From Bradyrhizobium diazoefficiens (lineage in GTDB: Bacteria; Pseudomonadota; Alphaproteobacteria; Rhizobiales; Xanthobacteraceae), in NCBI RefSeq assembly GCF_016616885.1, contig NZ_CP067102.1, forward strand, positions 4,926,501 through 4,990,500: DNA of 64,000 bases, written 5' to 3'. Below the pieces are notes generated by a model. It ran no database searches. It worked only from the letters and a program-made list of their open reading frames with translations, and had not been told where the DNA came from. A program made the position numbers and the translations under genes. Within the stretch, counting starts at the first letter, position 1. Every line of letters begins with the position of its first letter. This document shows, one piece after another, positions 8,108-16,312 of the stretch.

Positions 8108-8855
8108 GACCGGCTCCCAAATAGGCTTCCTTGACGCGCTCGTCCTTGGTGAGCTCGCTGTAATGGCCTTGCGCAAGCACCTGCCCGCGCGTCAGCACGG
8201 TGATGATGTCGGAGAGATTGGCCACCACGCTCAAATTATGCTCGACCATCAGAATGGTATATTTCGCCGAGATGCGCTTGATCAGCGCCGCAATCTTGTC
8301 GATGTCCTCGTGGCCCATACCGGCCATAGGCTCGTCCAGAAGCATCATCTCCGGGTCAAGTGCGAGCGTGGTTGCAATCTCGAGCGCACGCTTGCGTCCA
8401 TAAGCCATCTCGACTGCCGGCGTATTGGCGAACTCGCTGAGGCCGACATCGTTCAGCAACTCACGCGCACGATCGTTGAAGCGGTTAAGCACCGACTTGG
8501 AACGCCAGAAATCGAAGGAGCTGCCGTGCTGGCGCTGGAGCGCGACACGAACATTCTCCAATGCGGTCATGTGCGGAAATACCGCCGAGATCTGGAATGA
8601 ACGTACCAGCCCTAAACGAGCGACGTCGGCGGGCGCCATCGCGGTGATGTCCTGTCCCTTGTACAGGATTTTCCCGGCAGAAGGTTTGAGAAACTTGGTC
8701 AGAAGATTGAAGCACGTCGTCTTGCCGGCACCGTTCGGGCCGATCAACGCGTGGATACTCCCACGGCGAACCTTGAGCGCAACGTCGCGGACGGCGAAGA
8801 AGCCCGCGAACTCCTTGGTCAAGCCTTCCGTTTCGAGAATGAACTCATCGGCCAA
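8100..8855 (-). CDS. livG: Branched-chain amino acid ABC transporter ATP-binding protein, LivG type
   Basis: About 251 residues from a TTG at 8855 (MADEFILETEGLTKEFAGF), preceded by a GGGGGAAA ribosome site. ATGs at 8918 and 8981 would add unconserved leaders. Motifs: Walker A GPNGAGKTT, Q-loop LVRSFQISAVFPHMTALENVRVALQ, the LivG-type degenerate signature MAYGRKRALEIATTLA, Walker B MMLLDEPMAGMGHED, and H-loop MVEHNLSVV. This is the first gene of the importer operon, so the promoter should lie in 8856-9110. Confidence 0.93.
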   Translation of the reverse strand: MADEFILETEGLTKEFAGFFAVRDVALKVRRGSIHALIGPNGAGKTTCFNLLTKFLKPSAGKILYKGQDITAMAPADVARLGLVRSFQISAVFPHMTALENVRVALQRQHGSSFDFWRSKSVLNRFNDRARELLNDVGLSEFANTPAVEMAYGRKRALEIATTLALDPEMMLLDEPMAGMGHEDIDKIAALIKRISAKYTILMVEHNLSVVANLSDIITVLTRGQVLAQGHYSELTKDERVKEAYLGAGHA

Positions 8856-9192
8856 ACAGATTTCCCCCTGCCCGCACAATGCGCGTGGCTGTCCTTGTTG
8901 CTTCGGCTTTCCGGGCATGGAGCCTTCCCGGAACGCCGCCTCCGGGCGCGGAATATGCCGGAGGTGACGGGGGTTAGGCAAGGCGGAAAGCTGAGCAGGT
9001 CAGGGCTCCGGCCGGGAGTCTTATGCTCCCTTAGTTGGAGGTGTTGTGATGTTGCGCCTGCCGGCCTTCCGGTTCGCAAGACACCGGTCATCAAGCCGTC
9101 GTTAACGGTCTTTGGTCCCGCGCGCCAGCCTTCATCAAAAATTTTCCCGCGGCAGCGATCATGCGCGGGTTTCATTCGCCGGGACTATTGTT

Positions 9193-9609
9193 TTGGATTT
9201 CGCCAGTGCCGCTCCCTCCGTCGTCAAGTCGATCAAGCAGCGTGACCTGCTCAACACGTGGCTGCGACTCTATGCACGCCAGCAGACTGCGCCGGCGATC
9301 TGGGAGTATCAGCCCGCGCGACTCGAGGAAGAGCTGTCCGATCTCATCTATTACACGGTGGACGATTCGACACCGACGCCGCGCCTGACCATCCAGAGCG
9401 AGGGCACGCGGATCTCGCGCGCCTACGGCCATACCGGCAAGGGAATCCTGCTGGAGGATTATGTCGGGCCGCGGCTCGCGCCCTTTGTGATGCCGGCGTA
9501 TCACGAATGCGTCGCGCGCGGGCTTCCGGTCTACAGCGTTGCGGACGTCGTGGAATTCGCCGACCAATCCGGCCCCGGCGTCACCGCCGAGATCATCGAG
9601 CTGAATTAG
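9193..9609 (+). CDS. PAS_5-family sensor-like protein, short form
   Basis: About 138 residues from a likely TTG at 9193 (upstream TTG at 9112 also possible; no good ATG in frame). The core RLTIQSEGTRISRAYGHTGKGILLEDYVGPRLAPFVMPAYHECVARGLPVYSVADV is the alphaproteobacterial PAS_5 (DUF1488-era) domain, a small ligand-sensing fold of unknown input. Relatives usually continue with a further strand (YERLLLP-like). Here the protein ends as GVTAEIIELN, so the C-terminus looks short or altered. Its stop overlaps the convergent ArsC-like gene by 4 bp. Confidence 0.7.
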   Translation: MDFASAAPSVVKSIKQRDLLNTWLRLYARQQTAPAIWEYQPARLEEELSDLIYYTVDDSTPTPRLTIQSEGTRISRAYGHTGKGILLEDYVGPRLAPFVMPAYHECVARGLPVYSVADVVEFADQSGPGVTAEIIELN

Positions 9610-9986
9610 CTCTTGCGCGATTTGGCGCCGACTTCCTTGTCGTAAATATCCGGCTTGAAGCCGACCAGGAGCTTGCCGCCGATTTCGAGCACCGGCCGCT
9701 TGATCATCGATGGTTGCGCTAGCATCAGCGCCAGCGCCTTCTTCTCGGTCAGACCTTCCTTGTCGGCATCGGGCAGCTTCTTGAAGGTGGTGCCGGCGCG
9801 ATTGAGCAGCGTCTCCCAGCCGAGCTTGTCGCTCCATTGCTTGAGCTTGTCCTTCTCGACGCCGGCGGCCTTGTAATCGTGGAACTCGTAGCTGACGCCA
9901 TTTGTATCGAGCCAGGCGCGCGCCTTCTTCATGGTGTCGCAGTTCTTGATGCCGTAGATGATGTTGGGCAAGACGTCCTCGCGCAT
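9606..9986 (-). CDS. ArsC/Spx-family (YffB-like) reductase
   Basis: A 126-residue thioredoxin-fold protein starting MREDVLPNIIYGIKNCDTMKKARAWLDTNGVSYEFHDY. The single redox cysteine (KNCDTMKKA) at the first strand-helix turn and the C-terminal PSMIKRPVLEIGGKLLVGFKPDIYD are the YffB/Spx-ArsC pattern. These proteins are glutathione-linked reductases of uncertain substrate, and arsenate reduction is not established for YffB. A much longer upstream reading frame is the antisense shadow of the CsaA-like gene, with which this gene is divergent. Confidence 0.85.
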   Translation of the reverse strand: MREDVLPNIIYGIKNCDTMKKARAWLDTNGVSYEFHDYKAAGVEKDKLKQWSDKLGWETLLNRAGTTFKKLPDADKEGLTEKKALALMLAQPSMIKRPVLEIGGKLLVGFKPDIYDKEVGAKSRKS

Positions 9987-10076
9987 GCGTCGCAATGTGC
10001 TGTGCGTTGTACGAAACTCCGCTTCGCGCGACAATATTGCCAACGACGCTTTCGACCTCTTCCGAACGGACACATT

Positions 10077-10448
10077 ATGCACGTCACCCACGATCCCGCC
10101 GCATCCGCCTCCCCGACCATCGACTTCAACACGTTCCTCGCGGTCGATATCCGTGTCGGCACCATCGTCGATGCAAAACCGTTCCCCGAGGCGCGCAAGC
10201 CGGCCTGGCGGCTGTGGATCGACTTCGGCCCGGCCATCGGCGTGCGCAAGAGCTCGGCGCAGATCACCGAAAACCATCCGATCGAGACGCTGGTCGGTCA
10301 GCAGGTCGCGGCCGTCGTCAATTTCCCGCCGCGCCAGATCGGACCTGTCGTCTCGGAGGTGCTGACGCTCGGCTTCCCCGATGGCGACGGCAAGGTCGTG
10401 CTGATGCAGCCGAGCAAGCCGGTGCCGAACGGCGGGCGGCTGTTCTAG
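10077..10448 (+). CDS. csaA: CsaA-like tRNA-binding-domain protein
   Basis: A 123-residue protein with one OB-fold tRNA-binding domain: FLAVDIRVGTIVDAKPFPEARKPAWRLWIDFG, then ENHPIETLVGQQVAAVVNFPPRQIGPVVSEVLTLGF and PNGGRLF at the end. Length and ending match CsaA, reported as a homodimeric export-related chaperone in Bacillus and present in many alphaproteobacteria. The ATG at 10077 follows an AT-rich leader and is divergent from the ArsC-like gene, 90 bp apart. Confidence 0.88.
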   Translation: MHVTHDPAASASPTIDFNTFLAVDIRVGTIVDAKPFPEARKPAWRLWIDFGPAIGVRKSSAQITENHPIETLVGQQVAAVVNFPPRQIGPVVSEVLTLGFPDGDGKVVLMQPSKPVPNGGRLF

Positions 10449-10540
10449 CGGTCGCCTTCGGCGGCCGACCGCCCATCGCTTCATCCTCCGGTTTCATCGG
10501 CCCCAACGGCCGGGACTTGACCAATATCGCTTTTGCCAAT

Positions 10541-10633
10541 ATAAATGACTGACTAATCGTTTTTTATTATGGCGTTCCAATTTTGGTAACTCCCCGCAAT
10601 TCCTTAAAAACGATCGATCTGTCAGTTATTTAT
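10541..10633. promoter_or_regulatory. Long imperfect inverted repeat, candidate TetR operator
   Basis: Arm 1 (10541-10567) contains ATAAATGACTGAC followed by ATCGTTTTTT. Arm 2 (10603-10633) read on the other strand contains ATAAATAACTGAC followed by ATCGATCGTTTTTA. The arms are thus near copies in inverted orientation around ~10585, just before the tetR ATG at 10645. The (A/G)ACTGAC half-sites are the type of sequence bound by TetR dimers, so self-repression is likely. Confidence 0.6.
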
Positions 10634-10644
10634 GGACGGGACGG

Positions 10645-11277
10645 ATGCCCAAGATCAGCGACAAGAAGCGTGAAGACCGGCGTCAGCAGATTCTCGAAGC
10701 CGCGCTCGCCTGCTTCTCGGACAACGGATTTCACCAGACCGGCATGGCCGACATCGTCAAGCGGTCGGGCCTGAGCCACGGCGCGGTCTATCTCTACTTC
10801 CAGAGCAAGGACGATCTGATCGAGGCGCTCGCCGACGACCGGCATCGCCGCGAGGCCGTCCTCAACTCGGTCGCGCAAGGCTCCGGCGATCCGATCGAAG
10901 GGCTGCACGCGCTGGTGCGTATCTATGCGCAATGGCTCACCGATCCCGCCGGCGAAGCACGGCGCCGCGTCGGCATTCATGGCTGGGCCGAGGCGCTGCG
11001 CAACCGCCGTGTCCGCACCAGTGTCGTCGAAGGCATCGACCTGCCGCGCGCGCTGATCGTCGCGCTGGTCGAACGCGGCCAGCACGACGGCCTGATCAAG
11101 CACGATCTCGGCGCCGATGCGATCGCGCGCGTGCTGGTCGCGATCTTCCAGGGCTTTGTGCTGCAAAAATGCTGGGGCGAGGATTTTGACGTCGCAGCCT
11201 GCATGGCGACTGTGGCCGGCGTGATCGACGGCTTTCGTAAGACCAAGCCCGATATCAAGCGACGAACGAGGACGTGA
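10645..11277 (+). CDS. TetR/AcrR-family transcriptional regulator
   Basis: A 210-residue regulator. The N-terminal HTH (RQQILEAALACFSDNGFHQTGMADIVKRSGLSHGAVYLYFQSKDDLIEAL) is textbook TetR, and the C-terminal ligand domain is divergent. It lies 3 bp upstream of a TauE/SafE permease gene, so both are probably one transcript. The inverted repeat at 10541-10633 is its probable operator. The inducer is unknown but may be the exported anion. Confidence 0.93.
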   Translation: MPKISDKKREDRRQQILEAALACFSDNGFHQTGMADIVKRSGLSHGAVYLYFQSKDDLIEALADDRHRREAVLNSVAQGSGDPIEGLHALVRIYAQWLTDPAGEARRRVGIHGWAEALRNRRVRTSVVEGIDLPRALIVALVERGQHDGLIKHDLGADAIARVLVAIFQGFVLQKCWGEDFDVAACMATVAGVIDGFRKTKPDIKRRTRT

Positions 11278-11280
11278 GCG

Positions 11281-12063
11281 ATGTCGGGGATCCACGACCT
11301 CCTCGCCGGCGCCGGCGTCGGTCTCATCGGCGGACTGACCTCGGGCTTCATGGGCACGAGCCCGGGCGGCGGCCTCGTCATCTTCGCTGTGCTGTTGCTC
11401 GGCGCGGAGCAGCACGTCGCGCAAGGAACGTCGCTGATCACGCAGGTCCCGCCGACAGGCCTCGCTGGCGTACGTCGCTATTGGCACAGCGGCAATCACA
11501 GCCCCTTGCCATGGATCCTCTGGATCGGCCTCGGATTTCTTATCGGCGGCGCGGGCGGCGGTTATGCCGCGGCTGCCGTGCCCGACGCCGTCCTGCAATG
11601 GACCTACGTTGTCTATCTGGTCGCGCTGATTGCCCTCCTTATCCTGCGTCGTGACCGCAAGGACGGCAGTCGCGGCGCCGATGATCGGGACCAACTTCCC
11701 TGGCTTCCCCTGCTCCTGATCGGCGGGCTTGCGGGCTTTTCCTCCGGCTTCATGGGTATTGGCGGCGGGCTCGCGATTACGGTCGGCCTCGCCGCCGGAC
11801 TGCGCGTGCCGCAGCATCAGGCCCAACTCGTCAGCCTCATCTTCTCGGTCATCCCGACCAACATCCCAGCTGCCTGGATCTACTGGAGCAAGGGACTGAT
11901 GGTCGGGTGGCCGGCCATCATCGGCATCGTTGCCGGCCTCTGGATCGGTACCGATCTCGGCGCCCGCGCGGCCAACGGAGTCAGCAAGGCGGTGCTGCGC
12001 CGAACCATGATCGGGCTTGTCGCGCTGATGGCGCTCTACATGAGCTACAAGGCGCTGAGCTAG
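11281..12063 (+). CDS. TauE/SafE-family sulfite or organosulfonate exporter
   Basis: A 260-residue polytopic membrane protein with the internally repeated TauE/SafE motif. It shows GLTSGFMGTSPGGGLVIFAVLLLG near residue 18 and again GFSSGFMGIGGGLAITVGLAAGLRVPQHQA near 155. The family exports sulfite, sulfoacetate and related anions, and a few members transport other anions. It is coupled to the preceding tetR (TGA and ATG 3 bp apart). The convergent GST gene begins 2 bp after its stop. Confidence 0.9.
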   Translation: MSGIHDLLAGAGVGLIGGLTSGFMGTSPGGGLVIFAVLLLGAEQHVAQGTSLITQVPPTGLAGVRRYWHSGNHSPLPWILWIGLGFLIGGAGGGYAAAAVPDAVLQWTYVVYLVALIALLILRRDRKDGSRGADDRDQLPWLPLLLIGGLAGFSSGFMGIGGGLAITVGLAAGLRVPQHQAQLVSLIFSVIPTNIPAAWIYWSKGLMVGWPAIIGIVAGLWIGTDLGARAANGVSKAVLRRTMIGLVALMALYMSYKALS

Positions 12064-12065
12064 AT

Positions 12066-12776
12066 TCACGGACGTTTTGGAATATTCAATCCGCGCTCAA
12101 CTGCAGGCCTCGCCAGCCCGCGTTCGAGCCAGGCACCAACCGACTTGAACTGACTGAATCCGACGAGATCGCCGGCGCCGTAGAAACCGATGAGATTACG
12201 CACCCAGCCGAGCATGGAAATGTCGGCGATGGTGTAGTCGTCATCCATGAACCAATGCCGGCCGGCAAGATGCGTCTCCATCACGCCAAGCAGGCGTTTG
12301 GCCTCGCTGACGTAGCGATCGCGCGGCCGCTTGTCCTCAAAATCCTTGCCGGCGAATTTGTGGAAGAATCCGACCTGGCCGAACATCGGCCCGATGCCGC
12401 CCATCTGGAAGTGCACCCACTGGATGGTCTGGTAGCGCCGCGCAGCATCCTGCGGCAGCAGCTTGCCGGTCTTCTCTGCGAGATATTGCAGGATCGCACC
12501 GGACTCGAACAGCGGCAGCGGTCTGCCGCCGGGGCCGTTGGGATCGAGGATTGCCGGGATCTTGCCGTTCGGATTGAGCGAGAGGAATTCCGGTGTCTTC
12601 TGGTCGTCCTTGCCGAAATCGACGAGATGGACTTCGTAAGCTAGCCCGATCTCCTCCAGCATGATCGAAACCTTGACGCCGTTCGGCGTCGGCAGCGAAT
12701 AGAGCTGGAGTAACTCCGGATGTTTGGCAGGCCAGCGCTTGGTGATCGGAAAGGCGGACAAGTCAGACATCGGCAC
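12066..12776 (-). CDS. Glutathione S-transferase, YghU/YfcG-like
   Basis: A 236-residue cytosolic GST. The N-terminal thioredoxin-like domain has LYSLPTPNGVKVSIMLEEIGLAYEVHLVDF and NPNGKIPAILDPNGPGGRPLPLFESGAILQYLAEKTGKLLP, containing the cis-Pro and ES glutathione contacts. The helical C-domain has WVHFQMGGIGPMFGQVGFFHKFA and YTIADISMLGWVRN. The TPNGVKV segment with Asn instead of catalytic Ser/Cys is characteristic of Nu-class YghU/YfcG, which act as disulfide-bond reductases using glutathione. Confidence 0.9.
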   Translation of the reverse strand: MPMSDLSAFPITKRWPAKHPELLQLYSLPTPNGVKVSIMLEEIGLAYEVHLVDFGKDDQKTPEFLSLNPNGKIPAILDPNGPGGRPLPLFESGAILQYLAEKTGKLLPQDAARRYQTIQWVHFQMGGIGPMFGQVGFFHKFAGKDFEDKRPRDRYVSEAKRLLGVMETHLAGRHWFMDDDYTIADISMLGWVRNLIGFYGAGDLVGFSQFKSVGAWLERGLARPAVERGLNIPKRP

Positions 12777-12851
12777 CCCGGCTTCGTGCGTGAGATGCCG
12801 CCTAATCTAGGCGGGCCATCGAACGACGCAAGGCCGAGTCATTCAGCCGGA

Positions 12852-12995
12852 TTACAACGGCCGCAGCAGATGATTGGTGGTGTAGGCGGCATCGCGCAGG
12901 GCGCACTGCTCGATGAAGAGCTGCCCGGTGACGAGCAGTGCTCCAACGAAAACGAGCGCGAGCATCGCAGTCGCGAACTGACTGGTATCGTTCAT
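12852..12995 (-). CDS. Small single-helix membrane protein, hypothetical
   Basis: A 47-residue frame starting MNDTSQFATAMLALVF contains one strong hydrophobic segment (TAMLALVFVGALLVTGQLFI) followed by a polar tail ending in HLLRPL. A weak AAGAAG ribosome site lies upstream. The gene occupies the gap between the GST and DUF429 genes on the same strand as both. Function unknown. It could still be a chance frame, hence moderate confidence. Confidence 0.45.
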   Translation of the reverse strand: MNDTSQFATAMLALVFVGALLVTGQLFIEQCALRDAAYTTNHLLRPL

Positions 12996-13112
12996 CGCAC
13001 GAGCTTCTTTCAATTCCGTTCGCACGAGGAACGCCGGCCGGCCATCGCCAGTTCCTGCATGGTTCAAATAAATTGCCGCTTTTTCCCGACCGAAACTCTG
13101 CCGGCCACCACC

Positions 13113-13778
13113 TCAGTAATTGATCTCCATCCGCAGGCCACGCGGATCGATCTCATCCCTGCCAACGCGCTGCGTGCTGCCGCGCGCCGCGACTGCGCAG
13201 GCGCAGGCATCGATGAGATCATCGCGGCCGATACTGGTGCCATGGCGTTGCGTGAGCCATTTCGGCAAGCGCGTAAGGCCATGTTGCACCAACAGCGCGA
13301 TGCGTTGCTCGCGACCTTTGGCCGATGTCTTCTTCCCAAGCAGGGCTTTCCCTGCAAGATTCCAGAAGATCAATTCCGGATGTGCCTCGCCGATCGTCGC
13401 CTGCCGCGCCGGCGTCATGATCTCGTCGACCTCCCTGATCTTGTCCCTGATGTTCCAGAGCTGCGCAGAGACGCCCCTGCCCTTGCCCTCGTGCTCCCAA
13501 TAGTGGCGATTGGCCGCCGTCATATCGGGAAATGTCCAGAGATCGCGGCGGGCCCCGAGGAAAACAGCGGGGCCCACCAATTCGCGCGCGCGCAAATCGC
13601 ACGTCCGGTAACCTTCGGTCTTCAACCCGATCGGCATGTCGATCATCGCACGCGCATGCGGCATCGCGAGCAGACGCGTGAGGTCCGGCGAATAGTCGAA
13701 GCCGTGATCGCCGCGATCATCGATCCACGCGGCAACCCAGCCGAAGCGAAATCCGTCGAGACCGAGATAGTTCGGCAC
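13113..13778 (-). CDS. DUF429 family protein (predicted RNase H-fold nuclease)
   Basis: A 221-residue protein. The N-terminal strand GLDGFRFGWVAAWID with a single Asp, then ARAMIDMPIGLK with a second Asp, and GRDDLIDACACAVAAR near the C-terminus with paired Asps reproduce the acidic constellation of the RNase H-like DUF429 family. No substrate is known. Its start lies 8 bp after the stop of the upstream serine hydrolase on the same strand, so the two are probably co-transcribed. Confidence 0.85.
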   Translation of the reverse strand: MPNYLGLDGFRFGWVAAWIDDRGDHGFDYSPDLTRLLAMPHARAMIDMPIGLKTEGYRTCDLRARELVGPAVFLGARRDLWTFPDMTAANRHYWEHEGKGRGVSAQLWNIRDKIREVDEIMTPARQATIGEAHPELIFWNLAGKALLGKKTSAKGREQRIALLVQHGLTRLPKWLTQRHGTSIGRDDLIDACACAVAARGSTQRVGRDEIDPRGLRMEINY

Positions 13779-13786
13779 GCCCGCGG

Positions 13787-14971
13787 TCAGCCTCCGACCG
13801 CCCGGTAGGCCAGGCGCTTGAACTCGAAGAAGAACGGATTCCAGAAACCCATATGGCGCTGGGCCATCAGGACACCGGCGGTATTGGCCTCAGGGCAGAT
13901 CCACCAATGGGTGCCGGCGAGCCCGCCCCACTGGAATTCGCCCGTGGAATTCGGAGGATCGAACTGCGTCGGCGCGAAGGTCACGGCGCCGCCGAGGCCA
14001 AAGCCCTTGCCGGGCATCGGCCCGAGATTGGCAAAGCGGATGGTCTCACCCGCTGGCAACTGGTTGGTCATCATCAGCCGCAGCGTCTCCGGCTTCAGCA
14101 GCGCGTCCGGCCCGGGCAACAGGGCGCGCACCAGCGCGAGCATATCCGGCAGCGTCGAGACCAGTCCGCCGCCGCCCGACAGCCGCGGGAACGGCCGCCG
14201 ATAGGCCTGCGGGTAAGGCAGATTGTCGGCGCGGGTCAGGCCGGGCTTCGTCGGATCGAGCACGTCGGCGCCGGTGTAGTGCGCAACCAGCCTGCCCTGC
14301 CGTGCTTCAGGCACCGAGAAGCCGGTATCGGTCATGCCGAGCGGATCGAATATCCGCGCCTTGAAGAAGGCGTCTAGCGGCTTGCCCGAGACGACCTCCA
14401 CGACGCGACCGAGCACGTCGGTCGCCACCGAATATTCCCAGCTGGTGCCGGGATGATAGGACAGCGGCAGATCGGCCAGCTTGTCGATCATGTCGGTCAA
14501 CGGCGTCAGCGGGTTGAGCACGCCCGCCGTGTTGTAGCCTTTGAACAGCACCGCGCCGGGATCGAAGATGCCATAGCTGAGACCCGACGTGTGGGTCAGC
14601 AACTGGCGGATCGTGATTTGGCTTTTCGCGGGCTCGACATCGACGAGGCTCGAAGCGCCCTGCTTCAGCACCTTGCGATTGCCAAGCTGCGGCAGGAATT
14701 TCTCGATTGCGTCATCGAGCCCGATGCGGCCCTCCTCGACCAGCAGCATAATCGCGGAGGTGACGAAAATCTTGGCGTTGGAGAACGCGCGGAAAATGTG
14801 GTCCGGCCGGAGCGCCGCCTTCGCCTCGCGATCGGCAAAGCCGACACATTGCTGGTCGACCACCTCGCGTCCGCGCAGCACTGCCCAGGACACGCCAGGC
14901 ACGATCTCCTGATCGACGTAGCGCTGCATCGCTGTCCGTGCTGCGGAAAAATCTGGCGTCCTGGCGTCCAT
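13787..14971 (-). CDS. Serine hydrolase of the beta-lactamase class C / esterase EstB family
   Basis: A 394-residue protein. The catalytic SxxK tetrad is visible as SNAK in IFRAFSNAKIFVTSAIMLL near residue 64. LLTHTSGLSYG and the YSV triplet in SWEYSVATDVLGRVVE follow. GLVSTLPDMLALVRAL and FGWGGLAGTHWWICPE-like segments belong to the C-terminal half. There is no signal peptide, so it is likely cytoplasmic. Relatives are esterases or D-amino-peptidases rather than antibiotic-hydrolysing enzymes. Confidence 0.88.
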   Translation of the reverse strand: MDARTPDFSAARTAMQRYVDQEIVPGVSWAVLRGREVVDQQCVGFADREAKAALRPDHIFRAFSNAKIFVTSAIMLLVEEGRIGLDDAIEKFLPQLGNRKVLKQGASSLVDVEPAKSQITIRQLLTHTSGLSYGIFDPGAVLFKGYNTAGVLNPLTPLTDMIDKLADLPLSYHPGTSWEYSVATDVLGRVVEVVSGKPLDAFFKARIFDPLGMTDTGFSVPEARQGRLVAHYTGADVLDPTKPGLTRADNLPYPQAYRRPFPRLSGGGGLVSTLPDMLALVRALLPGPDALLKPETLRLMMTNQLPAGETIRFANLGPMPGKGFGLGGAVTFAPTQFDPPNSTGEFQWGGLAGTHWWICPEANTAGVLMAQRHMGFWNPFFFEFKRLAYRAVGG

Positions 14972-15061
14972 AAATAGGCTCCTCCACGAATTGGTCGCGA
15001 TGGATATAGCAACGAATCGGCCGCTGGGAAGCCCGTTCGACCTCCTCGCAGCGCCGGGCCG

Positions 15062-15754
15062 TCATCCCTGCTTCATGAACGCCGTCACGTGCAGACGACG
15101 GCGGATGCGCATGCCCTGGCGCTGATAGAGCGCAATGGCGGACGTGTTGTTCGAAAACACGTGCAGGAACGGAATCTCGCCGCGCGCCTCGATCTGGCGC
15201 GCGACCGCGGCAAGCAGCGCCTGCGCGTAGCCGCGCCCGCGATAGTCGGGATGGACGCAGACCGCCGTCATCTCGACGAACTTGCCCGGCTTCATCCGCT
15301 CGCCCGTCATCGCGACCAGCTCTCCGCCAGCGCGAATGCCGAGGAACGTGCCGAGCTCATGCGTTCGCAACGCGAACGGCCCGGGCTTGGTCAGCGCCGT
15401 CAGCGCCATCATCGCCGGAACGTCGGGCTGACCGAGCCTCACGATCTCCGCGTCGCGCAACGGGCTGTCCGCGGGCGATCCGATCATCTGCTCGCCGGTT
15501 TCGGCCAGCACGACCTGGAAGCCTGAGGGAACATCGACCGGCTCTGGCGTGAAGAGCGCGGCGACTTGCGAGCCGGACATGAGATCGCCGAGCGCGGCAA
15601 AGCTTGCCGCCGACATGTCGGCCATGTCGGCGAATGGGGTCATGTCCACGGGATAGCGCAGCGCGCGGGGGCCGCCTTCGGCCAGATGCTTATGGCTCGT
15701 CGTCAGCGCGCTCCAGATCGGACGATCCAGCAACGCTTCATCGCTGTCGGACAC
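15062..15754 (-). CDS. GNAT-family N-acetyltransferase
   Basis: A 230-residue protein. The C-terminal half is a GNAT/FR47 fold: MTGERMKPGKFVEMTAVCVHPDYRGRGYAQALLAAVARQIEARGEIPFLHVFSNNTSAIALYQRQGMRIRRRLHVTAF, with acetyl-CoA P-loop RGRGYA. The N-terminal half (residues 1-100) is a divergent repeat typical of two-domain members. The acceptor is unknown. It is followed upstream by the Lin0512-family gene on the same strand with a 4-bp gap. Confidence 0.88.
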   Translation of the reverse strand: MSDSDEALLDRPIWSALTTSHKHLAEGGPRALRYPVDMTPFADMADMSAASFAALGDLMSGSQVAALFTPEPVDVPSGFQVVLAETGEQMIGSPADSPLRDAEIVRLGQPDVPAMMALTALTKPGPFALRTHELGTFLGIRAGGELVAMTGERMKPGKFVEMTAVCVHPDYRGRGYAQALLAAVARQIEARGEIPFLHVFSNNTSAIALYQRQGMRIRRRLHVTAFMKQG

Positions 15755-15758
15755 CGGC

Positions 15759-16106
15759 CTAGTCCTTGTCGAAACTAACGATGACGGCGGCGTTGGCTAT
15801 GAGGATGGGGTCGTTGGCCACTTCCGTGGCCGAGGGAATCTCCAGTCCGCCCTTGACCGCGGTAACGGTCACGGTGCCGTAGGGAAGCTCCTTGGCAACC
15901 GCCTCCTTGTCGACGGCCTCGGGATTCGGCACGCCGATGGTGACGTCGACAAACATGTCGTTCGCGGTCTTGTCGATCATCCGGAAGAAACCGAGGCTCG
16001 AATGCCGGATCGCATCCGACACAGCGCGCTTCGCCGCCTTGGTGGCGTCCCTGCCGTGAACGTCGACGCCCATGCCCATCTCGGTAACACAACGAACGCG
16101 AGTCAT
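15759..16106 (-). CDS. Lin0512 family protein
   Basis: A 115-residue protein beginning MTRVRCVTEMGMGVDVHGRDATKAAKRAVSDAIRHSSLGFF, the conserved Lin0512 N-terminus. It continues with MFVDVTIGVPNPEAVDKEAVAKELPYGTVTVTAVKGGLEIP. The family is a small ring-forming protein with no known function. An in-frame extension to 16280 reads through the palindromic repeat and is spurious. The gene precedes the GNAT gene and may share its transcript. Confidence 0.88.
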   Translation of the reverse strand: MTRVRCVTEMGMGVDVHGRDATKAAKRAVSDAIRHSSLGFFRMIDKTANDMFVDVTIGVPNPEAVDKEAVAKELPYGTVTVTAVKGGLEIPSATEVANDPILIANAAVIVSFDKD

Positions 16107-16205
16107 TCGATATTCCTGTGGTTGGTTGGATTGGGAGTGTCGGCGATCAGGGTTTGCGACACAAGTGCGGTTGGCATTTTCAGGCACGGTCTCCACCACA
16201 AGCTC

Positions 16206-16285
16206 CGTCATTGCGAGCGCAGCGAAGCAATCCAGACTGCCTCCGCGGCGGGATTCTGGATTGCTTCGCTGCGCTCGCAATGACG
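16206..16285. repeat. REP-like palindromic element with 31-bp arms
   Basis: CGTCATTGCGAGCGCAGCGA begins a 31-bp arm that is repeated perfectly in inverted orientation (16206-16236 and 16255-16285) around an 18-bp loop. A related but imperfect copy occurs at 54749-54832. Extragenic elements with this core (ATTGCGAGCG...GAAGCAATCCAG) are common in Bradyrhizobium-type genomes. Here it fills the gap between the Lin0512 and acetolactate-synthase-like genes. Confidence 0.9.
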
Positions 16286-16312
16286 ATGTCGAGACAGTCG
16301 TGGCTCATCAAC

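Noticed and set aside
9606..10484. A 292-residue version of the ArsC-like protein
   Set aside because: The first 166 codons are antisense to the CsaA-like gene and have shadow-type composition. Family similarity begins at MREDVLPN (9986).
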